Under the pieces are notes generated by a model that was not told the origin of the DNA, did not search any database, and worked only from the letters and a program-made list of their open reading frames with translations. DNA of 64,000 nucleotides from Phycisphaerales bacterium. Lineage in GTDB: Bacteria > Planctomycetota > Phycisphaerae > Phycisphaerales > SM1A02. The stretch covers positions 15,924 through 79,923 of the forward strand of contig JASMLG010000075.1 of NCBI GenBank assembly GCA_030748805.1, in the 5' to 3' direction. Positions within the stretch are counted from its first letter, which is position 1; each line of letters opens with the position of its first letter. A program made the position numbers and the translations under genes. Shown here piece by piece: positions 8,764 through 18,472 of the stretch.

Positions 8764-11438
8764 AAAATATAAAGAAAGTTTTTCAGCGCGACCTCTGGTC
8801 TTTAATGATTGTTCCTACAGGTGCAATTGTTGCTGCATTATTTTCTCTTACTTGTGGTATTGTTTTCGTTGCACAAGTCCTGAAACCAAACTCAATAGTA
8901 TCAATGAGACCTGTTTTTGAATTTTCTGCATGGCTGTTATTGTTGTTGTGTCCAGCAATTACGATGCGTTTGATATCAGAGGAAAGGCGATTGGGCACGT
9001 GGGAACTTTTGTTATCCTCGCCTATGACAGCTTTTGAAATAGCAAAGGGTAAATTTTTAGCTGCATGGATGTTCTTATTGTTAGTACTTGCAACAACCCT
9101 CCCGTTGATTGTGGTTTTAGAACTGTATTCAAGTGTTGATTATGGTGTAGTAGCAAGTGGTTATTTAGGCCTTATTCTTCTTGGTGGGGCAGTTATATCT
9201 AGTGGTCTAGTTGTTTCTGCTTTAACAACATCTCAGACAGTATCCTATTTAGTAACTGCATTTTTCTGGTTAACCTTATCGTTATCAGCAAAAGTTCTAC
9301 CCGCGTATGTTCCTACTCGATACGCAGACTTTATTTTTGCAATAGATCCTGATTTAAGGACAGGAGAGTTTGCAATTGGACTAATAGATTCTGCAAATCT
9401 TGTATATTTTCTCTCTATTATTCTTTCGATGGGGTGGATTTCAATTGTTGCTATTGAAACAACAAAACGTTTCTCAATCCCAATATTGAAATTTGGTGTT
9501 TGTGGCATATTATTATTTGTTTCGTTAATCGCTATAAACGACATTGCGTTGCATGAAAACATGAGAACTAGAATTGACGCAACAGGTAGTAGGGCTTACA
9601 CGCTTAGTGAACAAACACTCCAACTTCTTGATTCAGTTGATGAGAATTGGAAAATTGTTGTGTTACTTGATGAAACAAAAGTAGGGCGTTCAGTTATTAG
9701 TCAGGTTGACGAGGTTCTAAGGCGTTATCAAAATGCTTCCGAGTTTGTTTCAGTAGAAAGAATTAATCCAATAAGTGCTAATTCTTTAGTCCAATTTGAT
9801 GAATTGCTTCGTGATTTAATAGAACTGTACGGAGACGAACTGTCGACAGCAGAAGACGAAATACGGAGAGGAGTAGAAACTTTCAAGGAATTAATGATTT
9901 TTGCATCGAGCACTTCTGCTTGGGCTGATGCTCTTTCTACGGTTTCATCCACACCACAAGAACAAGAAACTTTACGAACCCTATCAGGAGCACTAGCATT
10001 ACTTGGAAGTGAGGGTGGAGTAATAGTTGATGAAGTTGAGAAAGCTATGAAAGTGGACTCAAGCCATCCTTTGCCAAGAATTTCGTCTGCTAGGGACATC
10101 TTGGTTGCAGCTACAGGGCAGTGGTCTCAGGAGTTAGCAGAAGTTTCTTGGTGGTTGAAACAGGAAAGGAGTACATCTATTGCAACGATATGTTCTAATG
10201 AATCGGCTTCATTTGAACACATCGCAATTGAACTTTCTAAAGTCGACGATTCTCTAAGACGCCTTGGATCTTTGGAACTTGGACAACTTGCATCTCAACT
10301 TTCTTCCGGAGAAGGTGCAATCATTATGTCTCCAAATGGAGCAACGATGATTCCTGCAAGTTTGATTTTTCCAAAGAATGTTGGTAATCAATTTACAACA
10401 GCAATGGACCAGCGATTTAGAGGAGAACAGATTGTTTCATCAGCGATGAGATCGTTGCAATCCTCGGTACATCCTACAGTTGTGTTTGTTCATGCTGAAA
10501 AACATTCTTTACTAAGCAGAAGGCAAAATAATATTGATTTATGGGCTGCACGTGGATTACTTGAAACAAGCCGTTTCAATGTGGAAGAGTGGATTCCATC
10601 AGATTCTCCTCGTCCTAGTGTACAAGATCCAGTTGTGTGGGTTGTCGTCCCACCTTCAAGCCGTGCTGGATTGGAGATTTCAAAACGTGAGCGTTCATTG
10701 ATTGATTCTGTGAAAGGATTGATTTCAGACAATGAAGCAGTGATGTTAAATATGCAACCCAGTTTATTGCCGAGATATGGTCAAAAAGATCCTTGGAAAA
10801 AGTTGGCTGAGTTAATTGGGGTTTCTGCCGAAACAGAGAGTGTAATTGTTGAGCAAATAGCTACTTCCCCAAATCAACTTAGTGTACAGAAATCACAGGT
10901 AATACTTGAAACCGGTAGTGACCACCTAATTTCTAAATCTATAAATGGCAGACAGGTTTATTTTCCTCTTCCAGTTGCAATTTATGGTGGAGAACCACTG
11001 ATTTCGGTTGAGCCATCAGAGGACCGTTGGCTCGACAATAGGTGGGAAGTAGAGCTAAGCAACATTGGAGCAAATGTTCCATTCTCCTCTTCTATACCGA
11101 TTGCGGCTGCAGTAGAACAGCACAACGGAACAAGAGCAGTTGTAATTGGGTCTGGTGGATGGTTAATGTCGTGGGCTTCCGATCGAGCCATGTCTCTGGG
11201 TGGGAATAAAATTGCAATGGTAAACCCGGGTAATAGTGAATTACTGCTTGCAACTATAGAGTGGCTTGCTGGTCTTGATGAGTGGATTGCAGCAGGACCT
11301 ATTGGTCAGCAATCAAACAGAATTCGAAATCTATCAAAAGGAGCATATCTAACTTGGTCTGCACTACTAATTGTTGGTATTCCAGTTTTACTTATTGGAA
11401 CTACTCTATTGATTTCGTTAAGGAGGAACCGAAAATGA
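8760..11438 (+). CDS. Fused ABC-2 permease (GldF-like) and GldG-like auxiliary protein
   Basis: An 892-residue protein. The first ~240 residues are a six-span ABC-2 permease (RPVFEFSAWLLLLLCPAITMRLISEERRLGTWELLLSSP is typical of the GldF type). A further membrane span near 250 leads into a large periplasmic region beginning DATGSRAYTLSEQTLQLLDSV, the characteristic opening of GldG-like proteins. A final membrane helix lies at about 865-887 (YLTWSALLIVGIPVLLIG). Bacteroidetes encode the permease and GldG separately; here they are one chain. It is coupled to the ATPase upstream and to the DUF4340 gene downstream by ATGA overlaps. Confidence 0.85.
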   Translation: MKNIKKVFQRDLWSLMIVPTGAIVAALFSLTCGIVFVAQVLKPNSIVSMRPVFEFSAWLLLLLCPAITMRLISEERRLGTWELLLSSPMTAFEIAKGKFLAAWMFLLLVLATTLPLIVVLELYSSVDYGVVASGYLGLILLGGAVISSGLVVSALTTSQTVSYLVTAFFWLTLSLSAKVLPAYVPTRYADFIFAIDPDLRTGEFAIGLIDSANLVYFLSIILSMGWISIVAIETTKRFSIPILKFGVCGILLFVSLIAINDIALHENMRTRIDATGSRAYTLSEQTLQLLDSVDENWKIVVLLDETKVGRSVISQVDEVLRRYQNASEFVSVERINPISANSLVQFDELLRDLIELYGDELSTAEDEIRRGVETFKELMIFASSTSAWADALSTVSSTPQEQETLRTLSGALALLGSEGGVIVDEVEKAMKVDSSHPLPRISSARDILVAATGQWSQELAEVSWWLKQERSTSIATICSNESASFEHIAIELSKVDDSLRRLGSLELGQLASQLSSGEGAIIMSPNGATMIPASLIFPKNVGNQFTTAMDQRFRGEQIVSSAMRSLQSSVHPTVVFVHAEKHSLLSRRQNNIDLWAARGLLETSRFNVEEWIPSDSPRPSVQDPVVWVVVPPSSRAGLEISKRERSLIDSVKGLISDNEAVMLNMQPSLLPRYGQKDPWKKLAELIGVSAETESVIVEQIATSPNQLSVQKSQVILETGSDHLISKSINGRQVYFPLPVAIYGGEPLISVEPSEDRWLDNRWEVELSNIGANVPFSSSIPIAAAVEQHNGTRAVVIGSGGWLMSWASDRAMSLGGNKIAMVNPGNSELLLATIEWLAGLDEWIAAGPIGQQSNRIRNLSKGAYLTWSALLIVGIPVLLIGTTLLISLRRNRK

Positions 11439-12733
11439 TTCCAAATCGAGATGTAGTAATACTATTAGTGATTTGTTTTGTAACAGTTTTTATTTCTTTT
11501 AATTTAACTAATCAAGTTTCTGTAAATAGACATCACAGTGTAAATACGTTGCTTTATGAATCCGAAGTTAACTTTGAAAACATTATTGAAATAGAAATTA
11601 AAAGAAATGACCTCTTGCTTACTTTTGAACAAATTGGAGGTGTTTGGTGGCAACAAAAACCATTTGAAATTCGGATGAGTTCTCCTTCGATGATTTCAAT
11701 TGTTAAGGCAGTGGAAGGTGTAAAGGTTCTCGGTGAAATAAGCAGTTCTTCTGATTCTGAGGTTCTCGGGTTTGGTGACGAGGCAAATTACATTATGGTT
11801 TCTGATGGTATTAATAAAGATGTAATTTTCCTTGGGAGAAAGACACTTGGCGGAAGGGCGTATGCAAAATACGGCAACAGAAAAATTGTATTTATAGATC
11901 AGTCGTTGCACAGAGGAGTAATCGACTATGATTATCGTAGGTGGAGGGATGTTAGAGTTTTTCCTGAATTCTCAATTGATGGAAATAGAGTTGAGAGAAT
12001 TGTTGATGGAAATCGTTTGCTGATTGAACGAAATAATGGGGTTTGGAAAATGAGTGAACCAGTTTCGACTCATATTGATTATGAAATGTATTCTGAGTGG
12101 GTTGGTCGTATTGCTGCAATGCGCGTTGGCTCATTTGTATTTGATGAGCCAACAGATCTTGCAATGTTCGGATTGCATAATCCATCAGCAACATTTTCAG
12201 TTACTGATCGCAATGGAAAACAGGTTAGGTTATGGATTGGTGGAAGAGTTTCTTCTGTCTCTCAAGATCGATATGTCATGCATGAAAATAATCCAGTGGT
12301 ATTCAGAATGAAATGGGAAGAGTTGTCTAAGTTGTTCCCGCTGCCTGAAATGTTTGTTGATGCCACTGGTAGTGCAGTTTCTAGATTTGATGTTAAGCAA
12401 ATTACAATTCGTTCAACCGGAAATGAAATTAAATATGTTCGAGATTTGGAACGGTGGGTTGATATAAATGGCGTTCAAGCAAATGAAGAACAAATTGATG
12501 CACTTCTAACATGGCTTTTAGAAATAAAACCACCAAGCATCTCAATTGGAAAATATCCAAGAGAAACGGAAGTCGCTACTGTTACCCTTGACGGTTACGA
12601 TTTGTTACCAATAGATACTGTAAGAATTGCTTTAGATGAATCGGGGAAATGGATTCTTGAAAATGGTGACAATGTTCTTCGTCTACATCCTTCTGACGCG
12701 GGCAAGGTCCTGACTCCACTCCTAATTAATTGA
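11435..12733 (+). CDS. DUF4340 domain protein of the ABC/GldG operon
   Basis: A 432-residue protein with an N-terminal signal anchor (VVILLVICFVTVFISF) and a long beta-rich extracytoplasmic region with repeated WRDVRVFPEFSIDGNRVERI and MFGLHNPSATFSV-type segments, as in DUF4340 proteins. These commonly follow GldG-type permeases and are thought to be auxiliary periplasmic components. The frame is open further upstream, but the ATG at 11435 has a strong AGGAGGA site at 11421-11427 and overlaps the upstream stop, so it is the likely start. It ends 22 bases before the convergent ribD. Confidence 0.82.
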   Translation: MIPNRDVVILLVICFVTVFISFNLTNQVSVNRHHSVNTLLYESEVNFENIIEIEIKRNDLLLTFEQIGGVWWQQKPFEIRMSSPSMISIVKAVEGVKVLGEISSSSDSEVLGFGDEANYIMVSDGINKDVIFLGRKTLGGRAYAKYGNRKIVFIDQSLHRGVIDYDYRRWRDVRVFPEFSIDGNRVERIVDGNRLLIERNNGVWKMSEPVSTHIDYEMYSEWVGRIAAMRVGSFVFDEPTDLAMFGLHNPSATFSVTDRNGKQVRLWIGGRVSSVSQDRYVMHENNPVVFRMKWEELSKLFPLPEMFVDATGSAVSRFDVKQITIRSTGNEIKYVRDLERWVDINGVQANEEQIDALLTWLLEIKPPSISIGKYPRETEVATVTLDGYDLLPIDTVRIALDESGKWILENGDNVLRLHPSDAGKVLTPLLIN

Positions 12734-12755
12734 CCCATAAGAACCAAGTGTCAAG

Positions 12756-13835
12756 TTAAGCAGTTGTATTGCAGGGGTTTACGGCGAAACGTTGAACAGT
12801 GTCGACCCCACATGGTTGCTGGTTTATTAGATGGGTTGAGATCTTGTCTACCAGAGATGACATATTTATCTTGGGCTCAACCTTTGATTTGAAAGGAGAA
12901 GTAAACATCCATAACTCGTTAACAAGATTTTGGTTGAAAAGATGTTCAAACAGTGTAGCCCCGCCCTCCACAATAATATTGGTGGCACCATATTCGTCAA
13001 CTAGGTACATAAACAATGGTTTTAGATCCAATACACCTTGATCTAAAGGAAGCGGTAGTAATTTACAAAATGAAAATTCAGATGTATCAACATCTTCCGC
13101 ATGTGCGATAAGTGTCTCCGATTCATCATTTAGAACATTCGATTCATGAGGAGTGCGAAGATTTGGGTCTATCACAACTCTTAAAGGAGTTCGGTGTTTA
13201 GTTGCCCCTCTTACTGTAAGCCAAGGATTGTCAGATATTACAGTTCCAACTCCAACCACAATAGCATCAACACACCCTCTTTCTTCGTGGACAAGTTGCT
13301 GGCTTTCCTTGCAACTTATCCAATTTGACTCTCCACTAGGAGTTTCGGTGCACCCATCTTTTGTTTGCGCCCACTTACAAGTAATCCATGGAAGACCAGT
13401 CTTAACTCTATGTGCAAAAGGTGCAATTAACTGGTTGCAAATCTCATCATCAATCACCTCGACTTCAACTCCGTTTCCCCTAAGAAACTCTGCTCCTCCA
13501 CTTGCTTCTTCATGCGGATCGTAAGATCCAATCACTACTCGTTTAATATCAGAATTGATTAACGCCTGTGAGCAAGGAGGAGTTTTCCCTTGGTGGTTAC
13601 ATGGTTCTAAGGTGACATACGCTGTCCCACCAATTGCTGAATTGCTTGCCATTTCTAACGCATTAATTTCAGCATGGGATTCGCCATATTTTTCATGGAA
13701 CCCTTTGCCTACGATTTCATCATTTATGTTTGTGATAATACAGCCAACCATTGGGTTTGGTTCAGCCCTACCATGACCCTGTACAGCTAGACGTGCTGCT
13801 TGATGTAGCATAGAAATATCTAATTTATTACTCAT
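12756..13835 (-). CDS. ribD: Riboflavin biosynthesis deaminase/reductase
   Basis: A 359-residue bifunctional enzyme that deaminates the pyrimidine produced by GTP cyclohydrolase II and then reduces its ribose side chain. The N-terminal deaminase carries the zinc motif HAE at 54-56 with Cys79 and Cys88 (EPCNHQGKTPPC). The C-terminal reductase domain (about 150-345) has GVDAIVVGVGTVISDNPWLTVR-like and IIVEGGATLFEHLF motifs. Length is normal. It follows fusA on the same strand but is separated from it by a strong terminator, so it probably has its own promoter. I see no FMN riboswitch in the 75-base gap, and no other rib genes nearby. Confidence 0.95.
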   Translation of the reverse strand: MSNKLDISMLHQAARLAVQGHGRAEPNPMVGCIITNINDEIVGKGFHEKYGESHAEINALEMASNSAIGGTAYVTLEPCNHQGKTPPCSQALINSDIKRVVIGSYDPHEEASGGAEFLRGNGVEVEVIDDEICNQLIAPFAHRVKTGLPWITCKWAQTKDGCTETPSGESNWISCKESQQLVHEERGCVDAIVVGVGTVISDNPWLTVRGATKHRTPLRVVIDPNLRTPHESNVLNDESETLIAHAEDVDTSEFSFCKLLPLPLDQGVLDLKPLFMYLVDEYGATNIIVEGGATLFEHLFNQNLVNELWMFTSPFKSKVEPKINMSSLVDKISTHLINQQPCGVDTVQRFAVNPCNTTA

Positions 13836-13850
13836 AGATGTACAGATTAC

Positions 13851-13889
13851 AAAAAAGAAAGCCCTAAGGTTAGACCATTGGGCTTTCTT
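13851..13889 (-). terminator. Intrinsic terminator after fusA
   Basis: AAGAAAGCCC at 13855-13864 and GGGCTTTCTT at 13880-13889 form a perfect 10-bp stem with a 15-base loop. Read on the minus strand, the stem is followed by six T. It lies 22 bases past the fusA stop. Confidence 0.9.
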
Positions 13890-13910
13890 GTGGGTTGGGG
13901 TAAATTGAGT

Positions 13911-16025
13911 TTATGCCTTGAGAACTTCTTTTTTTAGATTATCAGGCATTAACCGGTACTCTGAAGGTTCCATAGTGCTAGAGGCACGCCCTTGAGTCAT
14001 TCCTCGAAGTACAGTTGTATATCCAAACATTTCTGAAAGCGGTACTTCGGCGTTGATAATTCTAACAACACCTCGAAGTTCTGATTCATTAATTTGACCG
14101 CGCCTACTGGAAAGATCTCCGCTAACTGCTCCAAAGAATTCATCTGGAGTCGTAATAATCACTTTCATAATTGGTTCAAGTAGAGCAAGTCCTGCTTTTG
14201 TGCATGCTTCTCTAAAACCAAGTGCACCAGCTTGTTCAAATGCTACTTGGCTAGAGTCAACTTCGTGATATGAACCATCAACCAGTTCACAACACACATT
14301 AACCATTGGGTATCCGCCAAGAATTCCTGATGATGATGCGTTTTTAACACCATGTTTGACTGATGGGATGTATTCTCGTGGAATTGAGCCATGAGTAATT
14401 TTGTCTACAAAAACGATACCGTTCTTCATTTCGAGTTCAAGTTCCTCTGCTTCAGCAGCAGTTATTGGTCGAACATTCATAACAACATCGCCAAACTGTC
14501 CTCGACCGCCAGATTGTTTTACAAACTTACCTCGAACGTTTTCTGCAACACCAGTAATTGTTTCACGATATGAAACACGTGGAGTTCCAACGTTTACACC
14601 TATTTTTAAATCGCGAGTAAGCTTGTTCTTAACGATTTCAAGGTGAAGTTCACCCATGCCAGAGATAATTGTCTCTCCTGTTTCTTCGTTGTAGTTTGCA
14701 TGGAACGATGGATCCTCACGACGAATTGTTGTAAGTGCTTCTCCAAGTTTCTTTTTGTCATCGTTTGTGATTGGTTCGATTGACATTGAAATGACTGGAT
14801 CTGGGAAGTGCATTTTTTCTAAGATTATTGGATCACCTGTATCACAAAGAGTATCTCCAGTAACAGAGTTCTTTAATCCAATAACTGCAACAATTGAACC
14901 AGCACCTGCAAAATCAAGTGCTTGACGATCCTTTGCATGCATTTCGTAAATTCGTGATATGTTCTCTTTACGTCCATTTCCGGGATTCAATACACGACTA
15001 CCTTTTTCGAGTTTCCCTGAGTAAACACGGACATAAGTCAAATCACCATGAGAATCACTTACAACTTTGAAAACCAATCCAGAGAAGGGGGCGTCTTCAC
15101 TGTTTGGACGAGATAACTTTTCTTTTACGTCCTTGGGATTTGTTCCTTGAACTTCAGGAACTTCTGTTGGGTCTGGAAGATATTCGATTACTCCGTTCAA
15201 TACTCTTTGTACACCAATGTTTTTAAGCGCTGAACCACAATATGTAGGAAAAGCTCGCATATCTATAGTTGCCCGTCGAAGCGCAGCTTTGAGTTGATCT
15301 TCTGTGATGGATGATTCATCCTCAAGATAAAGTTCAGTCAACTCATCATCTAGTTCAGCAATACGTTCGATGATGTCATGCCTCCAAAGTTCGGCCATCT
15401 CTTTCATATCATCCGGGATTTCTCGTTGTTCAACAACGGATCCCATATCGCCACTATCAAAGTAGTAAGCATTCATTTCTATTAGGTCAATAATTCCCTC
15501 AAACGTATCACCTGCACCTATTGGAAGTTGTACTGCAATTGCATTTGCACCAAGTCGTTCACGAAGCGAACCGTAACTAAATTCGAAATCGGCACCAATC
15601 TTGTCCATCTTGTTTATTAAGCAAAGACGAGGAACTTTGTAACGATCTGCTTGACGCCAAACGGTTTCGGATTGTGCTTCAACACCTTCCTTACCATCAA
15701 ATACAGCTACCGCCCCATCAAGTACCCGCATCGAACGTTCAACTTCAATTGTGAAATCAACATGTCCTGGGGTATCAATCAAGTTGATTGTGTATTCTTT
15801 TCCAGCGTAATCCCATGGGCATGTAGTTGCTGCTGACTGGATGGTAATACCGCGTTCCTGTTCTTCTTCAAGGAAGTCCATGGTTGCAGTACCCTCGTGC
15901 ACTTCACCAATCTTGTAACTCTTTCCGGTGTAGTAAAGGACGCGCTCAGTGACGGTCGTTTTACCTGCGTCGATGTGAGCACAGATGCCAATGTTTCGTA
16001 CGTATTTTAAGTATTCTGCAGCCAT
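13911..16025 (-). CDS. fusA: Translation elongation factor G
   Basis: A 704-residue GTPase that drives translocation on the ribosome. G-domain motifs are intact: [30 protein letters not shown] and [10 protein letters not shown], followed by domains II-V with the usual YRETIT and [11 protein letters not shown] segments. Length is normal. No rpsL, rpsG or tuf lie beside it, unlike the str operon of many bacteria. A strong terminator follows it. Confidence 0.97.
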   Translation of the reverse strand: MAAEYLKYVRNIGICAHIDAGKTTVTERVLYYTGKSYKIGEVHEGTATMDFLEEEQERGITIQSAATTCPWDYAGKEYTINLIDTPGHVDFTIEVERSMRVLDGAVAVFDGKEGVEAQSETVWRQADRYKVPRLCLINKMDKIGADFEFSYGSLRERLGANAIAVQLPIGAGDTFEGIIDLIEMNAYYFDSGDMGSVVEQREIPDDMKEMAELWRHDIIERIAELDDELTELYLEDESSITEDQLKAALRRATIDMRAFPTYCGSALKNIGVQRVLNGVIEYLPDPTEVPEVQGTNPKDVKEKLSRPNSEDAPFSGLVFKVVSDSHGDLTYVRVYSGKLEKGSRVLNPGNGRKENISRIYEMHAKDRQALDFAGAGSIVAVIGLKNSVTGDTLCDTGDPIILEKMHFPDPVISMSIEPITNDDKKKLGEALTTIRREDPSFHANYNEETGETIISGMGELHLEIVKNKLTRDLKIGVNVGTPRVSYRETITGVAENVRGKFVKQSGGRGQFGDVVMNVRPITAAEAEELELEMKNGIVFVDKITHGSIPREYIPSVKHGVKNASSSGILGGYPMVNVCCELVDGSYHEVDSSQVAFEQAGALGFREACTKAGLALLEPIMKVIITTPDEFFGAVSGDLSSRRGQINESELRGVVRIINAEVPLSEMFGYTTVLRGMTQGRASSTMEPSEYRLMPDNLKKEVLKA

Positions 16026-16327
16026 AGTTCTTTACCAATCAGACCAAATTGTCTTATCTCAGATATCCCCAAACCCATTGCACACGCAAGGGGTGTATGT
16101 AGATTGTTTGTTTTATCTAACACTGTTACCCAGACCTTCCTGAGTTTTCCCTTTTGGGATTAGTCAGTGCAGCTGGGCCTCTTCTTCATCTTCAAGCAAC
16201 GGTATTCTCCTTCCGCTGCGCCGTTAAAACGACTGAGACCACATTACGCCAGCAAATTTCGCGCCGTTCGCAAAAAGAGTGGCAAGCACTGCATTTTATC
16301 CGAAAAAGCATGTTAGTCAATCATATT
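16026..16327. other. Intergenic region without recognised gene
   Basis: About 300 bases lie upstream of fusA, towards the end of the RNase HII-like gene. Short open frames exist in both directions, but none has a convincing ribosome site or recognisable product. No tRNA or terminator was found. Confidence 0.5.
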
Positions 16328-17290
16328 TTACGAAGAACGGACTAGTAGTTCGTGTTTTATGCCTTTTTCTTGCAAAATGTGTTCGATTTCTCTAAGAAAT
16401 CGGCGACCATCTTGTACGTAACCCGCAGTTGGCTTTAATTCTGGTAACTGTTCAATGAAATATCTATTAAAACGTAACATTTGCAATTCCCTCGTGTACT
16501 TAGCAATCATTGAAGCAAGAGATGCGGGAAGATGTTTTTCATCGCTTCTGGAAGCGAACGTAATTGTTGAGAGTTTGCCATCAATATTAAGACGATACCT
16601 ACTCATTGTTTGATCTTCGATAAGTACTTGTATTTTGGCACTTGGCCATGAAATCTGAAGATCGTTTCGGTAATTTATTTTTCCTCCATGCCTGTCAATC
16701 ATAATTCTTGGATGCTCAGTTGGAAACTTGTTAATAATGTTGTTGACGTGTTGCATTGCTACAGAGAAATTCAAAGATGATTTTGTTGAAAATTCTGTTC
16801 GCCTGTTGTAGTCTTCTGCATCAATGGAAGTGCACTTTAGATGTACGCATTTGATTCTGGCTTTTACTAATTCTTTACACAGCAAATTGCTGTCAATTTT
16901 GAGTAAGTTGAAATCATTGGCTATGGGCAAATTTGTTTGTGATTTACACCAAGGTTTTTCTGCAATGGTGCACTCTAATGAAGAATAAAATTCAGTATCT
17001 ACTTTGGGTAATTTTAAGCCAAGTGCATTCATGAATGCAAATACTCCTCTTTCAAGATGAGTTAAGCCCTTGTTCTTTGCATTTGATTTGAGTTTTTTAG
17101 AATCGTTTACTGCGATTTTCTTTTTGGCATCTTTGCGGTTTTTACAAAGGGTGTGTTCAAGTAATTTCCACATATCTGGTGCGCCATCTTCTGGTTTGTG
17201 ATTATCTAAGATAAAACCAGTTGAAGCTACACAGAGTGGACCAAACATTGGCCCATATCCTGCCTCATCTATTCCTGCATATACAAGCAT
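16328..17290 (-). CDS. RNase HII-like protein, divergent
   Basis: A 320-residue protein starting MLVYAGIDEAGYGPMFGPL. This resembles the catalytic entry motif of ribonuclease HII (IDEAGRGPLAGP), with Asp8 and Glu9 kept but Arg replaced by Tyr. Other matches are RIMIDRHGG (a likely further catalytic Asp) and ASLASMIAKYTRELQMLRFNRYF, matching the RNase HII SILAKVTRD helix. It is longer than standard RnhB (about 200-220) and has an insert with NDSKKL-like residues. RNase H activity on RNA-DNA hybrids is inferred from fold. A longer GTG start at 17323 is possible, but the ATG at 17290 places the conserved motif at the usual distance. Confidence 0.6.
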   Translation of the reverse strand: MLVYAGIDEAGYGPMFGPLCVASTGFILDNHKPEDGAPDMWKLLEHTLCKNRKDAKKKIAVNDSKKLKSNAKNKGLTHLERGVFAFMNALGLKLPKVDTEFYSSLECTIAEKPWCKSQTNLPIANDFNLLKIDSNLLCKELVKARIKCVHLKCTSIDAEDYNRRTEFSTKSSLNFSVAMQHVNNIINKFPTEHPRIMIDRHGGKINYRNDLQISWPSAKIQVLIEDQTMSRYRLNIDGKLSTITFASRSDEKHLPASLASMIAKYTRELQMLRFNRYFIEQLPELKPTAGYVQDGRRFLREIEHILQEKGIKHELLVRSS

Positions 17291-17312
17291 GAGCAAATGA
17301 TAACACGATGAA

Positions 17313-17386
17313 GTTACTGTCACTTTCTAAATAAGCACCACTGATGTTTTGATGCCAGTGATGTAATCACCAAGAGTGACAGTCAC
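17313..17386. repeat. Two GTGACAGTCAC-type palindromes between RNase HII-like gene and mnmA
   Basis: GTTACTGTCAC lies at 17313-17323 and a perfect GTGACAGTCAC at 17376-17386, the latter extended to AGTGACAGTCACT. They sit in the divergent promoter region, the second only 18 bases before the mnmA start. The same motif is seen at 743 and repeatedly after polA. Confidence 0.45.
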
Positions 17387-17404
17387 TTCTTGTACACTAC
17401 GGAC

Positions 17405-18472
17405 ATGGCGAAGGTGTTAATGGCGATGTCAGGTGGTGTCGATTCTTCAGTTGCAGCAGCATTGCTTGCTCGGGATGGGCACGAAGTTGTAGGTTGTTTC
17501 ATGCGTCTTGGAAATTTGGGAGAAGAGATTTGTGACAATATATCAATTGGCCACAAAGGGTGTTGTTCAATAAACGATGCAAATGATGCTAGACATATCT
17601 GTGCAAAACTTGGAATGTCTTTTTATGCTCTTGACTTTAAAGATGACTTTGGGCGTATTATTGATTATTTTGTAAAAGAGTACAACGAGGGAAAAACGCC
17701 TAACCCATGCATTAGGTGCAATGATTGGCTTAAATTCGGAAAACTCCAGGACTACGCAAAATCAATTGGGGCTAAGTATGTTGCATCAGGTCATTACGCA
17801 CAAATTAAAAATAACAATGAATTACACATGGGAGAAGACGAGTCAAAAGATCAAAGTTATGTTCTGTTTGTTGCAAAAAAAGAAAGATTGTCTGAAATGA
17901 TGTTGCCGATTGGACATTTACAAAAAAGTGAGGTCAGGGGTTTGGCAAAAGAATTCGATCTTCCGGTCTTCAATAAACCTGACTCTCAAGAAATCTGTTT
18001 CGTTCCTGATGACAATTATGCTAACTTAATTGCAAAGAAAACACCGGGAAGCATGAAACAAGGTAACGTGCTTGATGCTGATGGCAATATCATCGGGCAA
18101 CATGAAGGACAACAAAAATACACAATTGGGCAAAGACGTGGTCTTGGTATATCAATGAGTAACCCTGTTTACGTTGTTGCTAAAGATCCTCTATTGAATA
18201 CCGTTACATTGGGCTCAGAGGAATTGTTAAATACAAATTCAGTAATTGCAAAAGATACAAATTGGTTAATCGATGAAAGTGATGATTGGATTCCATGTTC
18301 CTCTAAAATTCGTTACAACACTCCTCCAGCCAACGGCAGAGTAAGATTGGTTGGATCAACAATTGAGGTGAAGTTTGACGAACCACAGCGTGGTGGAGCA
18401 CCAGGGCAAGCAGTTGTTTGCTATCAAGGAACTAGAGTTATTTGTGGTGGGTGGATTGAGAGTGTTTCATGA
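17405..18472 (+). CDS. mnmA: tRNA-specific 2-thiouridylase
   Basis: A 355-residue enzyme that thiolates U34 of Lys, Glu and Gln tRNAs. It has the PP-loop MSGGVDSSVAAALL near the start, the catalytic cysteine in NPCIRCN, the second cysteine in QEICFVPDDNY, and the GQRRGLGI segment of the C-terminal barrel. The ATG at 17405 gives the normal start MAKVLMAMSGG. The stop overlaps the next start by four bases (ATGA). Confidence 0.95.
   Translation: MAKVLMAMSGGVDSSVAAALLARDGHEVVGCFMRLGNLGEEICDNISIGHKGCCSINDANDARHICAKLGMSFYALDFKDDFGRIIDYFVKEYNEGKTPNPCIRCNDWLKFGKLQDYAKSIGAKYVASGHYAQIKNNNELHMGEDESKDQSYVLFVAKKERLSEMMLPIGHLQKSEVRGLAKEFDLPVFNKPDSQEICFVPDDNYANLIAKKTPGSMKQGNVLDADGNIIGQHEGQQKYTIGQRRGLGISMSNPVYVVAKDPLLNTVTLGSEELLNTNSVIAKDTNWLIDESDDWIPCSSKIRYNTPPANGRVRLVGSTIEVKFDEPQRGGAPGQAVVCYQGTRVICGGWIESVS

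Noticed and set aside
11282..11434. Upstream extension of the DUF4340 protein
   Set aside because: It lies within the permease/GldG gene in another frame; the ATG at 11435 has a strong ribosome site and an ATGA overlap.
16154..16345. 63-residue frame in the fusA upstream region
   Set aside because: No ribosome site, no recognisable composition or family, and it runs into the end of the opposite gene.
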